Below are positions 23,699-32,595 of a DNA stretch of 64,000 nt, piece after piece. The notes below the pieces were generated by a model. The model was not told the DNA's origin. It searched no databases and saw only the letters and a program-made list of their open reading frames with translations. Every line of letters begins with the position of its first letter. The first letter of the stretch is position 1. Position numbers and translations under genes: made by a program. This DNA comes from Roseococcus microcysteis (GTDB lineage: Bacteria; Pseudomonadota; Alphaproteobacteria; Acetobacterales; Acetobacteraceae): NCBI RefSeq assembly GCF_014764365.1, contig NZ_CP061718.1:2310501-2374500 (forward strand), given 5' to 3'.

Positions 23699-25180
23699 TT
23701 ACGGCGCGGCAAAGCCCTGCGCGTTGACGTAGACCTGCGCGCCGGTGGTGATGCAGGCGACGTTCATCGCCGTGGCGGCGGTGCCGCGCAGCGGCGTGGG
23801 AAAGGTGATCTCCACCGGTGCTGCCATCGCCGCCGGCAGCAGCTGCCGCCAAATCACGGTAGCGCCGTCCTTGATCACCACCTCCGTCGCGACCGTCGCG
23901 TGGGCGTTCCGCACATCGATCGAGGTCACGTAGTTCCGGATGCCGGCCGCGGCGGCCGCCCTCAGCACCACGTCGGTGGTGTTGATGATCCCGCCCGCGG
24001 CGGCGGCGGTCTGCCAGTCTGCCTCGGGGATGGCGTAGGGCTTGGTGACCAAGGCGCCAATCAGCGTCGCCAGCAGGTCCACGCCGCGCGCCGTGGTCAC
24101 CGCGGCCGGATTGGCCGAGTAGCCCGTCGCCGCCAGCACCGGCAGCGCACCCGAGGTGTTGCGCGCCTGGCCACCCACGGGCGTGATCGCGTTCAGCACA
24201 TTCACGCCCAGCCCCTGGCCGGCGACCGACTGGCCGCGGCCGGCCGTGATTTCCGTCGTCAGCTCGGCATAGTCGGCGATGGTGACGAACTGCACCTTGA
24301 TGTCGCTGCTGGAGGCCGGCGCCAGGTCCCGGCTCACCGAGGCCCAGCCCGTGTTGATGTAGGCCCCCGAGAAGCTCGACCCCACCAGGTCAAAGCTGTT
24401 CGCGTTGATGACCGTGGCGGTGAAGGTCCCGTTGGCGCCCAGCACGCCCGACACATTCTCCAGCGTGACCACGTCGCCGGTGACATAGCCATGCGCCGTG
24501 CGGGTCACCCGGACCAGCCCGGTGCCATTGTCGGCGACGGCGGAGATGCCGTTGATGTACTGGCGGTTCCGCACCCGCACCCGAAAGCGATACAGCGCGT
24601 TGGGATCGGGAATCTGCTGGTGCCGGACATAGGAGTTGGAGCGCGCCGCGGTGGTGTCCATCAGCCGGCCGTGGAACCAGCACTCGTCATTGGTGGGCTC
24701 GATCTCCAGCACCGACCAGCCGGTGGGGGCGGTGGTGGGGATGGTGCTGGCCGAGGTGGTGGCGAGGCGCGGCGCGGCCTCGTTCTGCACCTCGTAATTG
24801 GCCAGCGTGGCGCTGGCCCCGTCCAGGCGCCAGGCGGCGGCGTTGCGGCCGTCGGGCTGGGCGGTGGTGGGATCGATGCTGACGAGCTCGAGCCAGACCG
24901 ACTGGCCGACGATGCGCTGGCTCATGTTCACCGCCACCATGACTCGGAGCGGGATAGTGAAGCTGGTGCGGCTGGTGAGGGTCAGCTCATCGTCGAGCGT
25001 GGTGCCGGTGGAGATGGTGACGGCGCCATCGGCGACGGTGAGGGCGATGCCGCCACCTGTGGCGGCGACCTCCCACCGTGCGGGGTTGATCTCGGGCCCG
25101 CTGAAGCTGTCGCGGAACTTCTTCTGCATGCTCTTTACCTTGAGCATGTCGTCGGTCCAGTCGTAGGCGCCCGCGATCAT
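23699..25180 (-). CDS. Phage head-associated protein with FCCH-like beta domain
   Basis: The product is 493 aa. No named family is recognised for the whole protein. Residues about 220-275 (TRTAHGYVTGDVVTLENVSG, NGTFTATVINANSFDLVG) match the small beta module annotated as E1 FCCH-like in many phage head and tail fibres. The N-terminal 190 residues look like a jelly-roll-type domain. The C-terminal part contains ARGVDLLATLIGALVTKPYA and further beta structure resembling decoration proteins. It lies between portal and protease-capsid genes and overlaps the portal stop. It may be a head fibre or decoration protein. Confidence 0.5.
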   Translation of the reverse strand: MIAGAYDWTDDMLKVKSMQKKFRDSFSGPEINPARWEVAATGGGIALTVADGAVTISTGTTLDDELTLTSRTSFTIPLRVMVAVNMSQRIVGQSVWLELVSIDPTTAQPDGRNAAAWRLDGASATLANYEVQNEAAPRLATTSASTIPTTAPTGWSVLEIEPTNDECWFHGRLMDTTAARSNSYVRHQQIPDPNALYRFRVRVRNRQYINGISAVADNGTGLVRVTRTAHGYVTGDVVTLENVSGVLGANGTFTATVINANSFDLVGSSFSGAYINTGWASVSRDLAPASSSDIKVQFVTIADYAELTTEITAGRGQSVAGQGLGVNVLNAITPVGGQARNTSGALPVLAATGYSANPAAVTTARGVDLLATLIGALVTKPYAIPEADWQTAAAAGGIINTTDVVLRAAAAAGIRNYVTSIDVRNAHATVATEVVIKDGATVIWRQLLPAAMAAPVEITFPTPLRGTAATAMNVACITTGAQVYVNAQGFAAP

Positions 25181-26682
25181 GGCTGTGCTCCTGTTGCGTC
25201 GGCCGGCGCATCAGCAGCCGCATCTGCCCGGGGCGATGCGGCACCGGTGGCGGCGATTTCGATGGCGGCGAGTTGGGCTGCGTCCTGGGCTGCACCCGAC
25301 TTCGCGACGCGGCGCGGATCGGTGTCGAGCGAGAGGCCCGCCTCGTCGAGCAGGGCGTTGGCCTCGCGGATCATCTCGACCACCTGGCGGAAGTCGTAGC
25401 CGAAGGCGCCGACCGCCTCGGGCTGCGGCACAAAGCCGGCGCGCACCTGCGCGATGAGCGCCGTGGTGTCCTTGAGCGGATCGATCATCTCGTGCGCCGG
25501 CGGGACGTGGGACAGGCCGTCCGGCACCACGGTGCCCCACAACCCGAGCAGCGCGCCCTGGGCGTGGAAGCGATCCGCTATGGGCCGGACCAGCATCGGG
25601 ATGAGCATGCCGTACTGCACCTGCTCGCAGAGACGCCGGAACTCGATCTTGCCGGCGCGCAGGCTGGAGTAGTTCGCCTGACTCAGATCGCCGGCCACCT
25701 GGTCATAGGTCAGGCCGGCACCGACGGCGGAGGCTTCCAGCGCGCGCCGTGCGAAGGCCGCGTGCGATCCACCACCGGAGGGATTCACCACCTCCACGCT
25801 GCCCATGCCGCGGCGATAGAGGATCATCCCCGGCTCGAAGCTTTCCACCGTCCGGCCCTGGGCGTCGCGCAGCAGCCCGGAGGCGGGCCCGGTCATGGCG
25901 TCGTCGCCATCCTCCGAGACCACGGCGGCGAGGCAGGCCTCGATCTTGGCCTTCATCAGGAGGGCGGCCTCGTAGTCGCCGAGGTCGCGCAGGCGTGTCA
26001 GCACCGGCGCCAGCCACGACACGTCGCGCAACTGGCCGGGGCGCCGCTTGCGATAGATGTGCAGCACGTCGCGGGCGGGAACGCGCTGGCTGCTCAACCA
26101 GGTGGCGCCGCCCGGCAGAACCCAGGAGGCACCGGGATGCACGCGATGCAGCCAATAGCCGACCGGCTCACCGGCCTCACCGAGGCCGATCCCCTGGAGG
26201 GTGGGGATGCCTTCGATGACGCCCTGCCGCGCCGTGTCGAGGTGGTCGCTCTCCAGCACCTGCAGCCGCAGCCCGATCGGATTGGCCGGCGTGATCTCGG
26301 CCGGCAGCAGGCGGACGAAGCATTCGCCGCTCTCGACCACGGCGCGCATGACCAGCGCCTGCAGGCCATAGAGATCGAGCCGGCCCTCGGCGTCGCAGGC
26401 GGTGCTGTCGGACCAGCGGCGCCAGGCCTCGGCATGGGGCTTGTCCGGCCAGCGGGTGGTGATGCCGGCGCCGACGGCATTGCCCGTCCAGAGGTCGACG
26501 ATGCGCGCTGCGTAGGGGTCGTTGCGCACGGCATCACGGGCGCGGCGAGCGACGGTGGGCGCAGCCGCGCCGACCTCGGCCGTGGCGCTGCTGCCGGAAG
26601 CCGCCCAGGAGGAGACGCGGCTGTCCTGCGCGGCGGCATAGCCACGGAGAGCGTGCCAGGCATCGCGGATGCGCCCCATCAC
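25177..26682 (-). CDS. Phage portal protein, lambda family
   Basis: The product is 501 aa. VARRARDAVRNDPYAARIVD, WTGNAVGAGITTRWP, LQALVMRAVVESGECFVRLL and VAGDLSQANYSSLRAGKIEF are the conserved portal blocks of the lambda gpB type. The protein forms the dodecameric ring through which DNA is packaged and to which the tail attaches. The C-terminal 40 residues are Ala/Asp-rich and probably disordered. It overlaps gpW upstream and the next head gene downstream by four bases each, so the head genes form a tightly coupled operon. Confidence 0.88.
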   Translation of the reverse strand: MMGRIRDAWHALRGYAAAQDSRVSSWAASGSSATAEVGAAAPTVARRARDAVRNDPYAARIVDLWTGNAVGAGITTRWPDKPHAEAWRRWSDSTACDAEGRLDLYGLQALVMRAVVESGECFVRLLPAEITPANPIGLRLQVLESDHLDTARQGVIEGIPTLQGIGLGEAGEPVGYWLHRVHPGASWVLPGGATWLSSQRVPARDVLHIYRKRRPGQLRDVSWLAPVLTRLRDLGDYEAALLMKAKIEACLAAVVSEDGDDAMTGPASGLLRDAQGRTVESFEPGMILYRRGMGSVEVVNPSGGGSHAAFARRALEASAVGAGLTYDQVAGDLSQANYSSLRAGKIEFRRLCEQVQYGMLIPMLVRPIADRFHAQGALLGLWGTVVPDGLSHVPPAHEMIDPLKDTTALIAQVRAGFVPQPEAVGAFGYDFRQVVEMIREANALLDEAGLSLDTDPRRVAKSGAAQDAAQLAAIEIAATGAASPRADAAADAPADATGAQP

Positions 26683-26915
26683 CTGATTCCCTCGCGGGAG
26701 AAGCTGGCGAAGGTGACGCTGGGGCGGCGCGCGGCGGTGTTCTCGGCGCCATGGAGCACCGACAGAGCGCGGCCGAGCTCATCCAGCGAGCGATATTCCA
26801 CGGTGCGGCCATCGAAGGTCACGCGGGTGGTGCCGCCGGTATAGGCATTGGCCAGCACCGCAGCGCGGGTGCCGGCAGGCTGCGCCAGCGCCCAGGCGAG
26901 GACGGTCGGATCCAT
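26679..26915 (-). CDS. gpW-like head-tail joining protein
   Basis: The product is 78 aa. It has an N-terminal helix with repeated Ala (LAWALAQPAGTRAAVLANAY). The strand pair TRVTFDGRTVEYRSLDELGR is the conserved core of lambda gpW-type proteins. These attach below the portal and are needed for tail joining and DNA retention. Position between large terminase and portal is exactly as in lambda. It overlaps the portal start by four bases. Confidence 0.75.
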   Translation of the reverse strand: MDPTVLAWALAQPAGTRAAVLANAYTGGTTRVTFDGRTVEYRSLDELGRALSVLHGAENTAARRPSVTFASFSREGIR

Positions 26916-26926
26916 GATCGTCCTCC

Positions 26927-28861
26927 TTAGCGAAGCCAGCCGCTGCGCGGCGCGAGCCAGCCTCGCGGGCGCTGGCTGTCGGATGGCGGCACCGCCGCAG
27001 CCTCCGACGCCGGCGATGGAGGAGCGACATTCCCAGCGGCGGGAACCTCGCTTGGCCGCAGCGGCGCATCCGCCGCCTCATCCCGCAGCCGCGCCCAGAA
27101 TTGCTCGCCGTAGCGGTCGGCGCCGAGCAGCCAGAGCGCCGCGCGCGACAGCACGGCGCAGTCCAGCGCCTCGTTCCGCTCGCGCAGCTTGGCCCATTCC
27201 TGCCGCGCAAAGCCGCGGCGATCCTTGGTGGTGCGCAGCTGCTCAGCGACCAGTTGCTTGACCCATTCGACGTCGATCGCGCGCGGCAGATGCACCCAGC
27301 CGGGCGGCAGCTCCTCCGCGTCGCCACGGCCTAGCCAGAGCCGGCGATAAAGATCGGCCTTCCAGGTCGAGACCGACACGGTCCAGAGTTTCAGGCCACG
27401 CCGGAGCTTCTGGCCGTTCACGAGTGCATCCACCGGCGTCGGGCCCTGGACCGGTTGCGCCCGGTTCCAGCCGTCGATGCCCTTGGTGGGCGCGATGCGG
27501 GGATCCCGCAGCCGCCGCAGGTGCCCATAGACGGCGGCCGTGTCGCGGCCGCCGGTGTCGACGCAGAGTCGGGCGATGCGCATCGCACCCCCGCCATGGC
27601 GTGGCCAGTCGCGCGCCAGCACCCGAGCCAACTCATCCCAGGGCTCGCGGTCCCGCGGGCTGCCGGGGATCACGACGTGGTCGACCAGCCACGACGAGAA
27701 CCCCTCGGCCCAGCCCCACACGTCGCATTCCAGGCGATCGTCCTGCACGTCGACGCCGGCCGTCAGCACCAGTGCGCCGGTGGGCACCACCCCCATGGCG
27801 AAATCTTCGCGGCGCTCAACAAGGCGCTCCCAATCCGGGGCCTCGCCCTGCTCCTGCCAGGTCTCGCCCAGGACCGTGTTCTTGAAGGTCTTGATGTCCT
27901 CCGGCTTGCCCTGGGCCGCCTCCCAATCCCGCGCGATCTGTTCCCAGGACAGCCAGCCGACCGGCGAGTAGAGCGCCGAGATGTGAAAGCCGATCGTGTG
28001 CGGATCCTGGCCCTCGGCCGTCGCGCGCCATTCGCCGCCGCCGAGCATGGCGGTCTTGTCGTGCTCCTGCAGCGGATGGTCGCAGGCGCTGCAGTGATAC
28101 CGCGCCGTCTCCGGCGCACCCTTCTCCCAAAGCAGCCGCTCGAACCGCAGCCACTGCATCTCGCCGCATTCCGGGCACGGCACGAAGAACCGTCGCTGGT
28201 CGGAGGCCAGATACTCGCGCTCGATGCGGCTGCGACCGGCGATGGTGGGCGTGCTGACCAGGAAGGCCTTGCGCCGCCAGCCGAAGGTGCGGGCCCGCGC
28301 CTCGGCCAGGGCGATCGGATCACCCTCACCAGCGACGTCACCGGGATAGGCGTCGACCTCATCCAGGAACAGGAACCGCGCCGTCATCGAGCGCAGCCCG
28401 ACCGCGCTGTTGGCCCCGGTCAGCACCAGGATGCCGCCGGGGAATTCCTTCGACAGCATGGTGTTGCCGCTGTCGCGCGCGCGGGCCGGCGCCACCCGCT
28501 CCCGCAGCGCCGGCGTTTCCTCCAGCAGCGGGTCGATGCGCTGGCGCGAGAAGCGCTTGGCCAGTTCCACGGTGGGCTGCACCGCCAGGGCCGGCGCCGG
28601 CACGTGGTGCATGATGTAGCCAAGCCAGTTGTTTCCGCTCTCCGTGGCCCCGACCTGCGCGCCCTTCATGAAGACGACGCGCCGGGCGGGATGCACCGCC
28701 GACAGCGCGTCCATCACGTCGCGCAGGTACGGGGTCCGGCTTGTCCTCCATGGCCCGGGCTCGGCCGAGGCGCGGCTGCCGAGCATGCGATGGCGCTCGG
28801 CCCATTCCGAGACGGTGAGCTGCGGCGGCGGGCGGAGCATGGCACCGACGCGGCGGCGCAC
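26927..28861 (-). CDS. Large terminase subunit, GpA family
   Basis: The product is 644 aa. The packaging ATPase half shows LTVSEWAERHRMLGSRASAE, VVFMKGAQVGATES (Walker-A-like, about residues 62-75), FLFLDEVDAYPGDVAG (Walker B, about 162-177) and LVSTPTIAGRSRIEREY (coupling motif). A zinc ribbon of CPECG and CSAC spacing follows at about 224-262. The C-terminal nuclease half includes AGVDVQDDRLECDVWGWAEG and LCVDTGGRDTAAVY, with the expected acidic residues. It cuts concatemeric DNA and pumps it through the portal. GpA-type terminases usually go with cos-type packaging, so cohesive ends are expected. Full length and intact. Confidence 0.9.
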   Translation of the reverse strand: MRRRVGAMLRPPPQLTVSEWAERHRMLGSRASAEPGPWRTSRTPYLRDVMDALSAVHPARRVVFMKGAQVGATESGNNWLGYIMHHVPAPALAVQPTVELAKRFSRQRIDPLLEETPALRERVAPARARDSGNTMLSKEFPGGILVLTGANSAVGLRSMTARFLFLDEVDAYPGDVAGEGDPIALAEARARTFGWRRKAFLVSTPTIAGRSRIEREYLASDQRRFFVPCPECGEMQWLRFERLLWEKGAPETARYHCSACDHPLQEHDKTAMLGGGEWRATAEGQDPHTIGFHISALYSPVGWLSWEQIARDWEAAQGKPEDIKTFKNTVLGETWQEQGEAPDWERLVERREDFAMGVVPTGALVLTAGVDVQDDRLECDVWGWAEGFSSWLVDHVVIPGSPRDREPWDELARVLARDWPRHGGGAMRIARLCVDTGGRDTAAVYGHLRRLRDPRIAPTKGIDGWNRAQPVQGPTPVDALVNGQKLRRGLKLWTVSVSTWKADLYRRLWLGRGDAEELPPGWVHLPRAIDVEWVKQLVAEQLRTTKDRRGFARQEWAKLRERNEALDCAVLSRAALWLLGADRYGEQFWARLRDEAADAPLRPSEVPAAGNVAPPSPASEAAAVPPSDSQRPRGWLAPRSGWLR

Positions 28862-28865
28862 ATGC

Positions 28866-29402
28866 TCACGGCTGCGGAGCCCGGTCCCCTCCGAGGCCTG
28901 CTGGATCGAAGCGATCGGCCGCCTCCGTCAGCAGGTCGTTGATGTGGCTCTGCAGGATGGTCTGCAGCAGATGCGGATCGACGCTGATCTCGGCGGCGAT
29001 CAGGCCAGAGACGCGGGCCGGCCAGTTCAGCAGCGCATCCCGCATGGTGCTGCCGATCTCGTCGAGCGCGGCGTTGGCCTCAGTGACATCGACCAGGCGG
29101 CGCTTGGTCTCATCCAGCGAAAGGCGCTGCGCCTCCACCTTCAGTGCGAGCTGCGCGACCTTCAGCCGGGCGAAGGGCGTGCCGTCCGCGCCCGCGCCAC
29201 TGGCCAGGGGCGAGCGGGCGGGATCAGCGGTCTCCACCAGGCGACGTCGGGTCTTGTCGATGTCCCACTGGCCATCCGGCTCGCGGGCGATGCGGCCCGC
29301 CCGCTCGGCCTTGTGGATGGCGGTGTCGCTGACGCCGAGGCGACGGGCGGCCTCGCGCGTGGAGGCGGTCATTTCCGGCATGGCGGCGACTCTGCCTCCC
29401 AT
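28866..29402 (-). CDS. Small terminase subunit (Nu1-like DNA-binding)
   Basis: The product is up to 178 aa. Residues about 11-45 (MTASTREAARRLGVSDTAIH, KAERAGRIAREPDGQW) form a winged helix-turn-helix as in lambda gpNu1. The middle (LKVAQLALKVEAQRLSLDET) is a coiled coil for oligomerisation. The C-terminus contacts the large subunit. The start is uncertain: ATG 29402, 29381 or 29372 are all in frame; GGGAGG lies 13 bases upstream of 29381. It recognises the packaging site, which should be nearby, perhaps in 28860-29460. It is the first gene of the late packaging-structure operon. Confidence 0.75.
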   Translation of the reverse strand: MGGRVAAMPEMTASTREAARRLGVSDTAIHKAERAGRIAREPDGQWDIDKTRRRLVETADPARSPLASGAGADGTPFARLKVAQLALKVEAQRLSLDETKRRLVDVTEANAALDEIGSTMRDALLNWPARVSGLIAAEISVDPHLLQTILQSHINDLLTEAADRFDPAGLGGDRAPQP

Positions 29403-29459
29403 CGCGGAGCCGCGATGGGGGCCCGCAAGCCGCCGCGCGTGATGGCGATGCCGGCCTTC

Positions 29460-29741
29460 TCAGAGGGGACGAAGGGCGCGCTGGCGAGCGGCTTCAAAGG
29501 CGGTGATGGCGGCGGACCAGTCCAGCGTGGCGCCGTCGCCGAGCATCTGCACCGGCGCGAGGGCCACGCGGCGGCGCGACCAGTAGTTCCCGTCGAGTGT
29601 GGCGAGCCAGCCTGCCAGCCCCTGTGCGGCAAGCGCCGCGGCGGCGGCCTTGACCTCGGCTTCGCTAGGCGGCGCGGCGCGGCCCATCGTCACGTGCCGG
29701 CCGTCCTGCGCCAGGATGATCCAGCGGCGCTCGGAGGGCAT
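29460..29741 (-). CDS. Hypothetical phage protein
   Basis: The product is 93 aa and unrecognised. The sequence begins MPSERRWIILAQDGRHVTMG, followed by a helical Ala/Glu-rich segment (EAEVKAAAAALAAQGLAGWL) and a final helix. It overlaps the upstream small gene by one base at the start and precedes the small terminase gene by 57 bp. It belongs to the same transcription unit as the early small genes and could be involved in DNA processing, but nothing in the sequence shows a function. Confidence 0.45.
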   Translation of the reverse strand: MPSERRWIILAQDGRHVTMGRAAPPSEAEVKAAAAALAAQGLAGWLATLDGNYWSRRRVALAPVQMLGDGATLDWSAAITAFEAARQRALRPL

Positions 29742-29941
29742 CAGCCCTCCTCCTTCTCGGTCTGCCAGGTGGCGTAGTCCACCGTGGCAAAGATCCCGCG
29801 CCCGTCGCTGGCGGTGCAGACCTGAATGGTGGCGCGTCCCACGCTGTCGGTGCCGCGCGGCGCGGTGGCGAGAAGCTGCTGCCAGGCGGCGCGATCCTGC
29901 GGGCCTTCGGCCGTTTCGTGCGGGAGGATGGTGGTGCTCAT
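29741..29941 (-). CDS. Small hypothetical phage protein
   Basis: The product is 66 aa, starting MSTTILPHETAEGPQDRAAW with ATIQVCTASDGRGIFATVDY near the C-terminus. No family is recognised. The ATG at 29941 is chosen because the leader just upstream (GACGGAGACGACG) resembles the leader of the gene at 31229. It lies 30 bp from a 33-bp repeat shared with that gene. Translation is coupled to the next gene through an overlap. Confidence 0.45.
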   Translation of the reverse strand: MSTTILPHETAEGPQDRAAWQQLLATAPRGTDSVGRATIQVCTASDGRGIFATVDYATWQTEKEEG

Positions 29942-29970
29942 CGTCGTCTCCGTCTGGCGGGGCGGGATGC

Positions 29971-30003
29971 CCCTGCGCGTGACGGACGATTCGCGCTGTG
30001 TCG
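29971..30003 (-). repeat. Leader repeat, copy 1
   Basis: This 33-bp block matches 31258-31290 at 30 positions, and weaker similarity continues for about 30 more bases on the right. It lies 30 bp upstream of the start of the gene ending at 29741. A conserved phage promoter or operator is likely. Confidence 0.5.
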
Positions 30004-30087
30004 GAGCGCAGCCAACTCGATAAAGCGCCGGGAATTTGATTGATCCCCGGCGCTCCCGATCATGTTCAGTGGCGTGGCTGAGATGCT

Positions 30088-30897
30088 TCACTCCGCCAGG
30101 GCGTAGATGGTGAAGGAGCCCTTCGCGCCGGTCTTGTTCGGGCCGACCTGGCGGATACGCTCGCGCACTTCGATGCTGTGACCCTTCTTCTTCAGCCCGG
30201 CGAAGAAGCCGCGGACCGTGTGCTGCGCCCAGCCCGTCGCCTCGGCGATCTGCGCGACCGTGGCGCCCTCGGGGCGGCGCAGCATGGCCAGCACCTGCTC
30301 CTGCTTCGTCCCCTCGCGCGGCTTGCGCGGCGCGTTGGCGTCCCGCGGGGCGCGGGCGGGCTTGCCGGCGATGGCGGCGCGCAGGGCCTCGATGGCGCGG
30401 CTGATCGGGTTGTCGGTCGCGTCCTGCGCCGGGCTCGCGTCCCAGGCGGTCAGCACCGCCGCGGCGGCGTCGCGCAGGCTGGCGCGCGGGGCGGGTGTGG
30501 GCGCGGCCTGGGCGGGTTCGGCCTCCTCCGCGGGGGCATCCCCCTCGGCTGCGTCCTCCGCGCCCGTGGGCGCCGTGTCGGGCACGCCACCCTCGATGCC
30601 CGAGCAGTCGGGCTCGCCGGCCACCTCGTCGCCCTCATTCGGGTCGATGCCGATGGCGCGCAGCCCTTCGTCGGTGATGCGCGCCACGATCCAGGTGCCG
30701 TCATCGTCCTGGCGCCAGCCCAACCCGACGAACTCCAGCGGGGCGTTGATCTCGGTGAGCAGGTTGTTCTTGATCAGGCTGCGGAACACCGCGCTGCGCG
30801 CGGCGGCCGGCAGGGTCTTCGGCGCGCGGGCGAGGCCCATCTCGTGCTGCGCGGCGGCGCTGAGGATCACGCGCTGGCTGTCGGAAAGCTTGGTCAT
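30088..30897 (-). CDS. DUF3489 domain protein (putative regulator)
   Basis: The product is 269 aa. The C-terminal block KPREGTKQEQVLAMLRRPEG plus ATVAQIAEATGWAQHTVRGF (about 192-233) is the DUF3489 signature. It is a winged helix-turn-helix-like region followed by FAGLKKKGHSIEVRE. The N-terminus (TKLSDSQRVILSAAAQHEMG) also looks like a helix-turn-helix of MarR style. An acidic, Ala/Pro-rich linker separates them. Members occur in many alphaproteobacterial phages and presumably bind DNA. The start ATG at 30897 is preceded by GGAGA. A role in controlling early or late transcription is inferred. Confidence 0.65.
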   Translation of the reverse strand: MTKLSDSQRVILSAAAQHEMGLARAPKTLPAAARSAVFRSLIKNNLLTEINAPLEFVGLGWRQDDDGTWIVARITDEGLRAIGIDPNEGDEVAGEPDCSGIEGGVPDTAPTGAEDAAEGDAPAEEAEPAQAAPTPAPRASLRDAAAAVLTAWDASPAQDATDNPISRAIEALRAAIAGKPARAPRDANAPRKPREGTKQEQVLAMLRRPEGATVAQIAEATGWAQHTVRGFFAGLKKKGHSIEVRERIRQVGPNKTGAKGSFTIYALAE

Positions 30898-30992
30898 CGT
30901 GGTGGTCTCCGGTTCCGGGTGCCGGTCATCGGCCCCTACTGCCGGGAGCCCCGCCGGCGCTGCCGGTCGGGGCGGTGCGGGAGGGGCCCGCG

Positions 30993-31229
30993 TCAGGTTT
31001 CGTATTCGCCGCGGCGGAAATGCTGGTCCGCGATGTCCTTCAGCTTCGCCGTCGCATCCGAAAGCCAGGCCGCTTCGCCCCAGAGCACCGTCTCGGGATC
31101 CGCGCCGAAATGGTCGTCGCTGGCCTGGGTGAGTTCCGCGAGGAGGGCGTCGAATTCGGCCTTCTTCGCCAGGAAGGCGGCCAGGCTGTTTTCCTGGTTG
31201 CGGGCGGCGCGGGCTTCGCGGTCGGTCAT
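30993..31229 (-). CDS. Small hypothetical phage protein
   Basis: The product is 78 aa, starting MTDREARAARNQENSLAAFL and rich in charged helices (KKAEFDALLAELTQASDDHF, then TAKLKDIADQHFRRGE). No family is recognised. The ATG at 31229 is favoured because its leader is shared with the gene at 29941 through the 33-bp repeat at 31258-31290. The helical, acidic composition is common among small early phage proteins that bind host factors, but no function is shown. Confidence 0.45.
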   Translation of the reverse strand: MTDREARAARNQENSLAAFLAKKAEFDALLAELTQASDDHFGADPETVLWGEAAWLSDATAKLKDIADQHFRRGEYET

Positions 31230-31257
31230 TTTGGTCTCCGTCGTGGTGCAGGGCCTC

Positions 31258-31290
31258 CCCTGCGTGTGACGGACCATTCGCGCTGTGCCG
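31258..31290 (-). repeat. Leader repeat, copy 2
   Basis: This is the second copy of the 33-bp block at 29971-30003 (30 identical positions). It lies about 30 bp upstream of the start codon at 31229, the same spacing as in the first copy. Confidence 0.5.
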
Positions 31291-31326
31291 CGCGCGAGCC
31301 AAGCAAGATGGAGCAGCGCGGAATTG

Positions 31327-32595
31327 CTATGTTTCGGCGGTCTGGATCACATCATGATCGACGACGCCACGCGCCGCGGCGACATCGGCGAAGATGCGAT
31401 CATCGCCCTCCAGCACGGCTGCTTCGCCCGTCGTCTCCTGCCAGCGCCGCACGATGACGTCGGCATAGGCGGGATCGATCTCCAGCAGCACAGCGCGCCG
31501 CCCCGTGCGCTCCGCCGCGATCATGGTCGTACCCGAGCCACCGAAGCAGTCCAGCACCGTATCGCGCGGCTTGCTGCTGTTGCGGATGGCACGCTCGACC
31601 AGCGCCACCGGCTTCATGGTCGGGTGCAGATCGTTGCGCGCCGGCTTGTCGAAGTGCCAGACGTTCCCCTGGTCGCGCGCGCCGCACCAGTAGTGCTGGG
31701 CGCCGGCCTTCCAGCCGTAGAGCATCGCCTCGAACTGCTGGTGGTAGTCGGCACGGCCGAGCGCGAAGGTGTTCTTCGCCCAGATGATCGTGCTCGACCA
31801 CTTCCCGCCCGCCTCCTGCCAGACGCGATGCAGCGTCGGCCATTCGGACGAGGACATGCAGACGTAGCAGGCGCCCTTGGTGACCGAGAGCAGATTGGCC
31901 AGCGCAGGCCGCAGAAACGCTGTAAAGCCACCGCCGAGCGCATCATTGGCGATCGTCATCTTCGCCGCCGTGCCACCCTCGTAGGCGACATTATATGGCG
32001 GATCGACAAAGCCCATGTCGGCCAAGTGGCCGACGCCGAGTGCGCGCTGTACATCCTCAATCTTGGTGGCATCGCCGCACAGCAGGCGATGCTCGCCACA
32101 GCGCCATAGGTCGCCCGTGCGCGTGACGGGCACCACGGGCGGAGGCGGGGCGTCATCCGGATCGTCGCAAAGCCCCGCGTCCGCTGCCGCCAGCAGCCGG
32201 TCCAGCTCCATCCCGGAGAAGCCGAGCACGTCCAGGTCGACCACCGCCTCGTCGCGAATGCGGGCAATCTCGGCGGCGAGCAGCGCCTCGTCCCAGCCGG
32301 AGTTCAGCGCGATCTGGTTGTCGGCCAGCCGCAGGGCACGTGCCTGCGCCGGGGAGAGATGGCCAAGCCGCAGCACCGGCACGGAGGCCAGCCCGAGCTG
32401 CTTCGCCGCCATGACGCGGCCGTGGCCGGCGATGAGCACGCCCTCGGCATCGACCAGCACCGGGTTCACGAAGCCGAACTCGGCGATGGAGGCGGCGATC
32501 TGCGCCACCTGCGACAGCGAATGCGTGCGCGCGTTCTCGGCGTAGGGCACGAGGGATGTGACCGGCAGGGCGGAGACGATGAGGTCAGGCTGCAT
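31327..32595 (-). CDS. ParB-like domain fused to DNA adenine methyltransferase (copy B)
   Basis: The product is 422 aa. Residues about 10-95 are a ParB/Srx-type domain: LVPYAENARTHSLSQVAQIA, AGHGRVMAAKQLG. A helix-rich linker follows. The methyltransferase has GDLWRCGEHRLLCGDATK and VDPPYNVAYEGG (DPPY catalytic motif, about residue 205). Near the C-terminus it has KPVALVERAIRNSSKPRDTV and DCFGGSGTTMIAAERTGR (SAM-binding motif). DPPY in this order marks beta-class N6-adenine methyltransferases. It would modify phage DNA, protecting it from host restriction or timing packaging. Its start overlaps the end of the second fusion gene. Confidence 0.8.
   Translation of the reverse strand: MQPDLIVSALPVTSLVPYAENARTHSLSQVAQIAASIAEFGFVNPVLVDAEGVLIAGHGRVMAAKQLGLASVPVLRLGHLSPAQARALRLADNQIALNSGWDEALLAAEIARIRDEAVVDLDVLGFSGMELDRLLAAADAGLCDDPDDAPPPPVVPVTRTGDLWRCGEHRLLCGDATKIEDVQRALGVGHLADMGFVDPPYNVAYEGGTAAKMTIANDALGGGFTAFLRPALANLLSVTKGACYVCMSSSEWPTLHRVWQEAGGKWSSTIIWAKNTFALGRADYHQQFEAMLYGWKAGAQHYWCGARDQGNVWHFDKPARNDLHPTMKPVALVERAIRNSSKPRDTVLDCFGGSGTTMIAAERTGRRAVLLEIDPAYADVIVRRWQETTGEAAVLEGDDRIFADVAAARGVVDHDVIQTAET

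Noticed and set aside
7732-29402. The structural cluster as a gene transfer agent rather than a prophage.
   Set aside because: It has a GpA terminase, lambda-type portal, tailspike, repressor, replication genes and an integrase, which differ from the alphaproteobacterial GTA gene set.
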